From Crambe crambe (Eukaryota > Porifera > Demospongiae > Poecilosclerida > Crambeidae): a stretch of 64,000 nucleotides of DNA. Positions within the stretch are counted from its first letter, which is position 1. Each line of letters opens with the position of its first letter. A program made the position numbers and the translations under genes. This document shows positions 40,003-50,262 of this stretch, piece after piece. A model generated the notes under the pieces. It searched no databases, had not been told where the DNA came from, and worked only from the letters and a program-made list of their open reading frames with translations. The stretch covers positions 3,492,501-3,556,500 of the forward strand of contig OZ004586.1 of the NCBI GenBank assembly GCA_963924555.1, given 5' to 3'.

Positions 40003-43000
40003 ATGAAAAAAGAATCAAAGGTATGCAACTATTTTAATACTGTAAGCAACTTCCTTTAGTGGTAACTAAACACTCCTGCTGTCTTTATCCAGTGCTTGTT
40101 GGTGATCTCTCTTCCCCCACATCAAACACTTTCTGTGTTCAATCTGTGGGATCATGGCTCCCTTCTCAACCTGTCATTTGCACAGACAGTTCTCCCCTCT
40201 CTCTTGATACTCTGTGGTGATGTCGAATCTAACCCAGGCCCAGAGAGTAAGTCCAACAATATCAAGTTCCTCATACACTGTTATTTTACATCTGTTTTTT
40301 GTTTTGTTGTTTTTCGTTTATTTGTTTGTTTGTAGCACAACTAACAGTGGATGATCTCTTTGAAGTCACCCAATATTTGAAAACTCTTCTTCCAGAAGAC
40401 TTGATACAGTTGGGTTTAGCACTGGGTCTCCACTACAGCGACTTGAAGATGATGAACCCTCTTCGTGAAGACATGGTTTCGGCTTGGCTCAATCAGAAAG
40501 ATAATGTGATGAAGAAGAGTGGTAAACCCACCTTGGCGAGCTTGATGAAAGCACTCGGAACTATTGGTCATGGAGGACTCGCTCAAAAGATTGCGCAAGG
40601 TAAAGATTAGTTAACTATCAAGTATATCATGATCAATTCTCATTGTCACTTCAACAGATCGACAGGAAACTCAATATCAAGAATCTGCTGCCTCTACTGT
40701 CAGTTCATGTGCCAGTTCAGGTATGTTACTTGAAGAGTTTCTATGTTAAGTGTTAATAGCTATATTATTTGAACATTTCAGTGCTAAGTCTTGTGGAACT
40801 TATTCCACATTTTCCTTCTCTCCCAACTCATGGAATGTCAGAAGATGAAAAAAAGATTAAAATGAATAAGCTTTACCAAGAAACTGAACAGATTAAAACT
40901 AGATTTGTTAATCTCATCTTTGGTCTTCAGAAGTCCATAGAAGAGTCATACAAATTCGATGACTTTCTAAGCCTCATTAAATTTCATGATATGAATTTTG
41001 AAGAAAAATTATTGGAAGGTTGTGATACAATGACTGAAGCTTTTCGTAGAGTGTCTAGATTTTGTTCTTTTCATGATCATCATATCATAAAGCTTTGGAT
41101 TAAGAAATTTGGTGGAAGAAGAAATAAAGAGGCACTTAAAAGCTTTAAACAAAAGATCCAGGAGTATTCTAAAAGACAAGTTTGTGAATGTCCAAGTAAT
41201 GCATTTGGTAATGCAGAGAAATCAGAAAAAGTTCTCTCTCTGGAAAGTAAAATAGAGCTTGACAAAATGACCATTGAAGAATTCGGAAAACTAGAGAAAA
41301 GGATGAAGATTGCATTGGGAGGTCCAGTGTTACGACTGCTGCATATTGATGAAGGTTGCAAGATGAAATACCGAACTTTGGATGATGGCATAATAGATGC
41401 TATTACTGAAGAACAACAGCTTGCTTTGCAAAGTCTGGGGTTGGTGAATATCAGTTATGGAGACCAGAGTCTCAATCTTTCTTCTCAGGTGACAACTAAT
41501 GATAAGGGAAAGGGTGAGTTCTCTCCATTGGTATTTGACGTCATCTGATATCTCTTCTCCTGCCCAGACCCTGTCCTCTCTCTAGTGGGGGAAATGGCTG
41601 CCCTTAAGGTGGAGGGTATTGATGGTGATGATGATACTGACTCAGCATTAGGCACAGTTAGTGACATCACTGGAACAGGTATTGCCACTACTCACTCAGA
41701 TCATAGGCGGTGAAACAGGTCAGGCCAGTCAGGCCCAGGCCTGACCAATATTTTGGGAAAAATTAGGGGTTAAAGGTTGTTAACGATTAATATTTACACT
41801 GTAATATTTATTCAGTGGCTATCAAAAGAGAAAGTGTCCTATGATGTTTGAATATAGCAAATTGTAGTGAATTTAGAGATTCAATGGTCTGGGGGATTAT
41901 ATTTCAATTTCAGGCCTGACCAATCAAATCTTGCTTCCAACACCTTTGCAGATGATGGTGGAAGCATATTCACAGGACCCAGGACCAATATCTCTGATGA
42001 GTTCCAGGTAAGAACTTCAACTTCAACGAACACAATGACGTAATTTCTTTAGCCTGTCTTATTGTCAGGAAGTAAATTTTTTTTTACATATCAGCATCAA
42101 CCTCTTATGCAATAGTTGTAATGTCTGTGTTCCAGGTAAGGATTTTAAAATCATTCCCCTAACATAAAAATATCTAGTTCTACCTAATTCAATAATTAGG
42201 GAAGAATAAATGATGTAGCATATTCTTATACATTTAGGCATAATAACTTTTAGGGCATAATTGAGCTTAATAGGCAATTACTCATAGACCTTTCTGAGGT
42301 TCAGTGAGCAAGGATGCTCATTGTCTTCCCTTTTCAAGAGAGTCCTCTTAGTCCAACCTTCATCTACACAGCTTATGAAAGGGTTTTGTCACATCCTTTA
42401 GCTAATGAGAGAAGAATATCTTCAACGCTGATAAATCTATTGCTACATATAGAACAATGTTTAAGAAGCATAATAGGTAGAATTGGAGATCAAGAAAACA
42501 ATGGAGCATAGCAATTTTACTCACACCTAATGTTTACTAAGGGTGCTTGCAACCCTCCGCCCACGCATGGTTGCTAGAGGAGTATAACTCCAGAGCTGTC
42601 TAGAGCAGCAATAAGAAAAATATCCCAGCTATACAGTACCATGTCACTACCACACACACCAAAAATTTCAAATATTGCCTAATTATCGTGGGTGCTATGA
42701 ATGACTTTGCTAATGCCTGTAATTCTCAGGAACTGTTGGACTTACTTAGATAATTTTTTCTCTCAGACACCTTCTATCTGTATTCTACAACATAATATTG
42801 AGTTTTTCTGAATTTCAATATTAATTTTAAACTTATGAAAGCTGCATGCAAAAAATGAGCTGATTCGAACCAGTGGTTCCTGAGATATATGAAGTAATCC
42901 AAATTTTATGGTTTAAGGTATTTTAGCCACACCATGCTCCACCCCCTCTTTATAATTAATACATAGTGTGTAGATTGATCCTATCTGAAGATAAGACTAT

Positions 43001-44248
43001 AAAATTATCCAACTAGCTGCAGTATAAGTGCAGGACAACCTTTTCGAACTCTAGAAATAGAAGCACGGGCATTGCTATTGCAAGCACCCTTATAACAATT
43101 CCTCTATTATGTTAGTATTAGAGTGAGAATTTCCTTCCCTCACATGACAGGACTATGTTGGGAGAGACTTGAAGGACCCACGACTGGACATGATAATCTC
43201 AGCAGAAACCACCACCAAGCAGAGCTTGGAATTGCATCATGCTGCCGCAATAGGAGACCTGGATGAAGTGAAGCATCTCATCACAAAGGGACTCAACCCC
43301 TTAGCAAAAGATGCGAACAATAATACATCACTACATCGAGCAGCTATCAACGGAAGATTGGAAGTGCTTGAGTACCTGATCGAAAGTGAGCTATGCAACC
43401 CTGCGCCATTAGGTAAATATGGAATGACACCATTACACCAAGCAGCTATAACAGGTCATCTCAACATAGTACAGTATCTAATTGACAAGCACCAAGTTGA
43501 TCCCCTTGAGCAGGACGAGGATGGTTATTCACCTCTACACAGAGCTTGTATTGGCAGAAATTTAAAAGTAGTGAAGTACTTGATGGAGACAATGCTGACC
43601 TTCATGAAGATAGAAGATATTTTCAAGGATTTCACAAAGCATCAGACTTCTCCCATCCACGTTGCAGCTCAATTTGGTCACATTGAAACATTGAAATATT
43701 TTATCCATGACTGCAATTGTGACCCCAACCTTCCTAATGGTGTGCATGGTGGAGGACCTCTTTTTGATGCCGCACAGGAGGGTCACTTGTCCATTGTAAA
43801 GTTCCTGATAATGGAGTGTGGGTGTGACCCTGAGAGTAAAAATGATGAGCATGCCACCCCCCTAGGTCTTGCTGCACAGTTTGGGCACTTATCAATAGTG
43901 AAATATCTATGTGAAGACATGAGGTGTGATCCTCTCTGTAGGAACAAGCGGAACAGCACACCACTTCACAATGCAGCCCTTTATGGACATAGTGATGTTT
44001 GTGACTATTTAATAAACATTATGCAGTGCAATCCTAATGTTCCTGGTCAGTATGGAAGACGACCACTTCACACTGCTTCACAAGAAGGTCACCTTCACCT
44101 CATCAAGAATCTCATAGAGAATCATGCCTGCGACCCCAATTCTCTGGATGACTGGAATTCTACACCTTTACATATTGCAACCGTGGATGGACACCTATCC
44201 ATCATCCGATATCTAACTGAAGTCAAAGGATGCAACGCTATGTTATAA
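40003..44248 (+). CDS. Copy A: 2A-leader / Death domain / ankyrin-repeat protein, truncated by nonsense codon
   Basis: My exon model is 40003-40020, 40093-40246, 40336-40599, 40658-40720, 40782-41513, 41568-41678, 41952-42007 and 43151-44248. Exons 1-2 encode a leader of about 57 residues ending in the 2A-like motif CGDVESNPGP. Exon 3 encodes a Death domain (LLPEDLIQLGLALGLHYSDL ... WLNQKDNV). Exon 5 is the conserved 245-residue region, and exon 8 encodes ankyrin repeats. TTATAAGAC replaces TTACAAGAC of B and C, so a stop at 44246-44248 removes the last two repeats (sequence continues to the ancestral stop at about 44468). Exon 1 is 10 nt and exon 2 five nt shorter than in B. Together the losses restore frame before the 2A motif. 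The TATA-like box is altered. It may be a weakly expressed or truncated allele, or a young pseudogene. Confidence 0.75.
40201..40242 (+). other. 2A-like recoding motif, copy A
   Basis: The sequence encodes LLILCGDVESNPGP. The consensus D-V/I-E-x-N-P-G-P is met exactly. In characterised 2A sequences the ribosome fails to form the Gly-Pro bond and continues, giving two products. Confidence 0.9.
41702..41951. mobile_element. About 250-bp insertion used as (part of) an intron in copy A
   Basis: Copies B and C read continuously from GACATCACTGGAACAGGTAT through GATGATGGTGG. Copy A has about 250 extra bases at this point, starting CATAGGCGGTGAAACAGG and ending TTTGCAGAT, with CAGAT repeated at both junctions. 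The right end supplies a CAG acceptor and an existing ACAG|GTATTG gives a donor. Confidence 0.7.
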
Positions 44249-44687
44249 GACAAGAATAGAGGCACTGCACTCCATTGGGCAGCAGAGTCTGGTCAGCTTG
44301 CAACTGTCAAGTATTTCATCGAACATCTCCATTGCTCCCCAAACATCAGAAACATGTTTAACAAGACTCCACTCCACCTGGCCCAAGCAAAGGGTCACAG
44401 TGAAGTGATAAAATATTTATGCATATATTTGTACATTGAAGTGGTGGATTATCTCCACTCACTCTGTTAGTCTCCTTCATAACTATGTACTTACCACTAT
44501 TTATTGTATAGTGTTCATTTTGTAATAATTTTGGTTCGCCTCACTCACATGGTCAGTTCTATTTGCTTCACTTACACTTTTTGTTTCACTTCTCACATTA
44601 CAATTTTGTGGATTTTGTTTGTATAATTATTAAAATTATTTCAAAATAAAGTGCCAAAAAATGACATTCACATGATGCAGGACCTAC

Positions 44688-44830
44688 ATTCCTTTGATGT
44701 GGTCATACTTCCTTTGATGTGGTTGTGACTTCCTTTGATGTGGTGACTTCTTTTGATGTGTCTTGATTACCCCTCTGAAACACTGGTGGGTAGATCTTTT
44801 GATGTGGAGAACAGAATGCTTGATGTGTCA
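44688..44830. repeat. Minisatellite of TTCCTTTGATGTGGTCATGA units (unit A)
   Basis: About six imperfect units of roughly 20 bp lie between the ankyrin gene and the kinase pseudogene, in the same orientation as in units R and B. Confidence 0.9.
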
Positions 44831-45074
44831 TATTCTAGTTTAATTACCCTCTGAATCACTGGTGGGTGGAGCTTCATATAATTAATCATGGTATTATACA
44901 AAACAATGAATTTCACACAGTCATGTTATTTTTAACAGAACATTGGAAAGGGTTCATATATAATTCAGGACACCAGCTTGAGGACTCTGCATCAAAAGAC
45001 AATGCATGATCATTAAGATACACTCAGATTGCTAATCCTGTGAGTCTTCTACCTGGAAGCCACTGTCTTCCAGC

Positions 45075-48000
45075 TCAGCAGAGTGTTTGGAGATGGTTAC
45101 CACTACTCTTAGACTTCTTGGACATGTTCTCAACGAAACTCCGAACAATCGCAGTCATGGAATTTATCTTAGGCTTGGCTACGGTTGGCGTTACAGAACC
45201 ACCTGGAGTAAAGGGAAGAGTCAATAGTAGCAATTCTAATAATATTATTAATATCACCAATCAAGTTCACTCACTGTCGTCCTTTCTTTCTGGGCTCTGC
45301 ACACGTCGAATGTGCACAGGAATGGTCAAACTGGTTGAACTTATTGGCTCAGTCAATGATTGTAGCCCAGTATTCTCAAACTGCGACACAAGTGAAGAGA
45401 CTTGGAGGTTGCTATGGTGGTTGCTAGGGGGTGTGAGCTCCTGCCAGCTGTTGGAGACTATTTGTGGTGTGTGTGAGAGCAAATTCCCTGAAACAAAGAG
45501 ATCAGTCTTGTGGGTAGTTCCAGGGGAGCCCCTTTCATTAGTTGGTGGGGGTGGATGACTGGATACTGTTGTACTCATCACAGTTACATTCTTATAATCA
45601 GTTCTACTGGAATGGATTTTTGGAATGAGACTGTCTGATTCTGTTATGTCTGGAGTGGAACACGAGGTCAATTCGTCACTTTCTGCTTGGGAGGGAGAAG
45701 CTACTGAAGACTCGATATTAGACTCCGTGGTCTCATTAGGCTCTGTCCCACTGAACCGGTCGAACCGGTTTTCATAGCTGTCACTGGTGGACTCTCCATC
45801 AGCATCATGTCCATCTCCATCTGACCCGTGGGTGACTTCTTGTCTTCGGTGGAGGAAGATTTACTTCCCACGTTGCCACTACTGTCCTCTCCAGTAGAAT
45901 GATTGGCCACCGAGTCTTGACTGCTGCTGAGATTGGTACCACACTGAGGTCTGACTGGACTATTATTCAGATTGGTACTGGAACGAGACTGAGGTCTGAG
46001 GGGCATGGTATCTGCAAAGACTCCCTTGGAGCTAGTGGTTGATCCACTTGACCCTTGTCTCTTATGAGTCCTCAAGGAACAATTGGATCCATTTCTACGG
46101 TGACCACGTGGGTGACGAACACTTTCAATCAGATCAGTCACTTCAGGAGAGAAACTCCAATCTGGTGCGAGGGGTGTGGTCGGATGTCTTGGACGGGGGG
46201 TAGAATCTCGACTAAAGGTGTCCAACACAGCTGGTTCATCGAGGAGAGAGTGAGTGGATGGGTCGTGCTCGGAGAGGTGGTGAGGGGCATGTGTGGTTGT
46301 CATCAGACTACTGAGTGGGGGAGGGACTCTCTCCGAGCGAGGAGGTCAAAGTTCTGAACCCTGTCCAGAAATCCTGACAACTCTTTAGCTTTGTCTTCCT
46401 TGGACTGGCTTGATTTTCTCTTCCGACGCCACACTCTCTTGCGTCCTCCTGGTGAGTCATATGATTTAACTGTGGGCACATGGGGTTGGAACGTCCCATC
46501 CTCTTCATTATCTCTGCTGTCAGTTGTCCTGCAATCAAGTGGGGGTGTGGCTGTGTGATAGGGGAAACCCCCACCTACAGAATGATGCTTCATCTTATAT
46601 GCCTTGTCATTCAGCTGTCTCTCCCGTCTGGAAACAGCAAACAAGTAATGAAGATCATTTCTGGTTCATTTTCCACCCACCATCCCTAGAAAACTTTCAA
46701 TGGTGATGTAACCTAAACCCTTCTTGAAAATGGGGTCCATTGAGGTCATAGCATGAATGCACTTATATGGGTGAACACGTGTGCTTATCCTGTTCCAGAG
46801 GTTTGAAAGGGAATATAGTTAACTCTCTCACCTTGTCGTTCCAACTCCTTCGCATCCAATTGACTCTTGCAGGACTTGAGTTCCTTGTATAGCTTGTCTG
46901 CTGTCTGCAGCTTCTGTTCGTACATGACTTGGATGTCTTAAGCATGTTTCAGTTCCTCCTCCCTCTGCTGGATCAGTTCAGAGTCATTAGGGGATCCCCT
47001 CGATACGAAGCTTGCTAAGACACTCCTCTATCTCACCTCTCCAACTCTCCTGCAAATAAACAATATCACTGTACATCCAACATGATTATTGTGTTACTTG
47101 CCTGGGACATGAGGTAAGTGTCTGGAGGGATGGTTAGAAATGCTCCAGCTACGAGATCAAGATGCATCAGAATCTGCCGGAAAGATGGTCTGTTTATAGG
47201 CTTGGGTTGCCTAGGAAACGAATCGAGAATGCAATCAAACAGATGTCTTTTGTTACTAATTAAGAATAAGATATATATCACTTATGGTAAACACATTATC
47301 TATCAAGACTTTGCCGACACTGCAAAATACCTGAGGGCTGCTGCTGGTATCAAAAGCCTTGGAGTAGCTAACCCTGTGCCCCCAAAGAATGCCAACCACA
47401 TAAACTGATAAGAGCTAATTACTGTCCATTGAATGCTGAACTGCATAAGGTCTTGCTACAGTGGAATGCAGTGATCTTGCAACAGAACACCAAACCAAAA
47501 TTTACATAGCTTCCTTTGAAATAGCCCAACTCTAAAGCCACAATTAAGTCAGTTGAAAGGAGGCTATGTAAATTTTGGTTTAGTGTTTTGAATTTCATGT
47601 TGCAATCCACTATAACAACTCCTCCATGTTGTGAACTACCCATATATTTACCCTCCACTGACTTTGACCCAGCCTCCACTGATTCCTTACCAACACATTT
47701 CCAAGAGGACTTTGAGACCCACTGGACAGCCCGAGGGGATGGGAGGTGGAGACTGTTACTGCCAACACCCCAAATCACTGCAGAGGAACTGCAAGTATGA
47801 CCACTAGAGTCAAAGGTTGCTATAGTGATACACCTAATACACCTAATGCTGTGTTCAATAAAATGTCAGTGTTGAAAATCACTGAAGTCACTGAGGGAAG
47901 ACTCCAAATTCCTAACTCCCTTACATGCTAGAGTTACTCCAACCTTCTTTTGTGGTGATTCTTGACACATTATATTTCATTTACATTGTATGGCTTCTCC

Positions 48001-49050
48001 TGCATGAGCATCTCCCAGAGCAGGACACCGTAGGACCAGATGTCCACCTTCTCCGAGCACAACTCGTGTCTAAGAAGACATCCACCCAACCGTTCCAACA
48101 AAAGTCATCTTCATGCTCTTCTCACCAAAATGATGACTCACTCCGAAGTCAGAGATCTTCAGGACATCGTTATTGCAGAGAAGAATACTACGATAGAGAG
48201 AGAGGTCATAATCATTCATAGCTCCTTCTATTCATTAGGTTCATAAAACCACTGTATGTGGTCCTTGTGACCAACACCTCATGAATTGTGTTAGGACTTG
48301 ATGATCTCATGGCAGTGGGCATAATTTTGTAACTGTTGTGACTGCCTCTAGAGTGTGGACACAAACAATACTGATGTGGGATTGTGAATACCCAATAGTG
48401 AATAAAGTTAGTTATTTGCATCATCCCATGGGGAGAAATGGTGGTACCATTTACAACTGGAGTGAGGATACCACCCATTTCCCATCCACACCTCCTTTCC
48501 ATTGTATTAAGTCTGTAATAGGGCATTCATAATAAGGTAATAACTATTAAAGTGTCCACAATAGGGTACACACAATAAGGGTTTCAGATTTTTCTGTGTT
48601 GCATGTCATGACTCACTTTCAAGAGTGACTTCAGGTCTCTGTGCATGATTTTCTTGGAGTGGAGATAGAGCACGCCAGATCCAATCTGCTGACCACTTAA
48701 GGACCAAGCAGAAGCAAGGAGGCTCAGTGCAAACTCCTCTACAAGAAGGGAAATACAAATTTTTTTCTCAGGATAAGTTAAGGAAGAGGTTGTTCCCATA
48801 ACAATGTCATGTGACTCTCCAGCCAATCAAATGCAATTTATGACTTGGATATCTTATCCCATGCTCCATAAGGTCATTAATCTTATGAATAACCTAACAC
48901 TGATTTGAAATTTCAGTGTATGACTTAAGACCTGACCTCTTTCTCTAACTGCAGCTACCAGTAACAGCTACACTTACTTGAACTTCACTATGTTTGGATG
49001 ACTCCTCTTCCTCAGTATTGATGTCAACTTTCCTGTTGTACAAATATTTA
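45075..49050 (-). pseudogene. MAP3K12/13 (DLK/LZK)-like kinase pseudogene, unit A
   Basis: Minus-strand pieces in gene order are SHPNIVKF (near 48990), GVCTEPPCFCLVL and GVLYLHSKKIMHRDLKS (about 48740-48615), and NNDVLKISDFGVSHHFGEKS to GTVGWMSS (about 48190-48070). Then follow [45 protein letters not shown] (about 47190-47140), ESWRGEIEECLSKLRIEG and MYEQKLQTADKLYKELKS (about 46925-46870), and a long Ser/Pro-rich tail (46644-45075). This order matches MAP3K12/13: kinase, then leucine-zipper region, then Ser-rich tail. It is disabled by a stop and deletion at the APE segment (48070-48072), by loss of frame around 47720, by stops near 46990 and by a TAA in the zipper linker near 46940. The tail stays open, so it may have decayed recently. 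In animals this family controls JNK stress signalling. Confidence 0.8.
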
Positions 49051-49542
49051 AAGGAACTTTCACTGGTGACTCACCTCCTGAAAATATAACACATCAACAC
49101 ACTCAGCAACTTTCTCACTCCAATAGTCACCAAGAACACGGCAATAAGTTTAGATCACGACTACGAGGTGTCTATTGTAAACAGAGTAGTCACTCACTGG
49201 AGTGATTTGACAATAGTATAAACTGTATAGTCTTATAACTACCACAGGTCTCTAAAGATACCTGACCACTTGCAGGCCTAGCAAGTGGTTACTACATGAT
49301 ATAGTGCCTCATTACATCAAAGGGAATTATTGTCTAATAAGTAAGAAAACCATGCAAAGTTACACGCACAAGTCACTAGATAACCTCTAGAACCATACAC
49401 CTAATGTTATGTCCTCCACTCACTAAAGGAGAAATCCATGGACGTCAAATTGTCTAATTTATAAACCCCTATAATATGACCTTGACTTTTAAAGAAACAG
49501 TCTACACCACTTCACTGATCTTTATACTCATCAACAATAATT

Positions 49543-49793
49543 ATGACCTTTATGTCTATACCTATTGATCCAGACACACAGCACCAACTGAATGGAGGAA
49601 AACTCTTGACTGATAGCCTCCCAGAGAAGTATGAAGTGACAATAGTGTCAAAAAGATTTATAGATATGAACAGCACGATCGTTCTGGTGACGTTTGCTGT
49701 CACAGATCTGAATGAGATCAAGAGACAGGACATGTGTACACGTAATCTTGGAGTTCTGGACTGTTTTCTGGTGTACCGTTCTGGAGCCATCAT
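49543..49793 (+). other. Repeated orphan exon-like segment upstream of the 2A genes
   Basis: An open stretch encodes LLTDSLPEKYEVTIVSKRFI and VLVTFAVTDLNEIKRQDMCT ... LGVLDCFLVYRSG. Shorter, degraded copies occur at about 39505-39660 and about 31085-31160, and a trace at about 57860-57890. I do not recognise the protein. It may be an exon of a gene lost from the array or an upstream exon. Confidence 0.4.
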
Positions 49794-49848
49794 AATCTGG
49801 CCTAGCCAGCCCCGAGCTTCGGCGCTCGGGGCTGGCTACTCCAGATTA
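49794..49848. mobile_element. Very short foldback insertion (about 55 bp)
   Basis: A GC-rich hairpin with arms AGCCAGCCCCGAGC and GCTCGGGGCTGGCT is bracketed by AATCTGG and CCAGATT. The flanks GAGCCATCAT (49784-49793) and GAGCCATTAT (49849-49858) repeat each other. The corresponding site of copy A (39650) lacks it. Confidence 0.75.
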
Positions 49849-49904
49849 GAGCCATTATGGACAGGAACGGTAAGTAGACCAACTTCTACTCTACAATGCG
49901 CACC

Positions 49905-50262
49905 ATGTAGCTGGGTGGGGCTCATGAATAAAACTGCACATGCGCATTAAGTAAGGGAACGCTCCTTTTTGGTCCCAGAGCATAGCTACAGCTCTGGAAT
50001 TGTCATCGAACTGATAAACTCAGTGATAATGCACTAGTTTCTGAAACTTTGTACTAGTTTCTGAAACTTTGTACTAGTTTCCGGAACTTCGGTCGGATCA
50101 AGTTACTTGCAGATCGCTAGGGGGGTGGGGCTCGTATAAAAGATCAAGAAGCGCTAATCACCACTATTTTTAAGTATAAACTCTATTGATCATAACAAGC
50201 AGCTACATTTAATAACTATCATAGATCGAGTCACATCATTTCAAGGATTTCATTGTGCAAAC
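49905..50262 (+). promoter_or_regulatory. Promoter region of copy B with TATA box
   Basis: The block GGGGGTGGGGCTCGTATAAA includes TATAAAAG at 50135-50142, 121 bp before the leader ATG at 50263. The GC/CACCC-type box and the GCACATGCGCATTAAG site are shared with the other copies. Confidence 0.65.

Noticed and set aside
45040..45558. Plus-strand open frame of 172 codons
   Set aside because: The minus strand reads as the Ser/Pro-rich tail of the MAP3K12/13-like pseudogene, which explains the open sequence.
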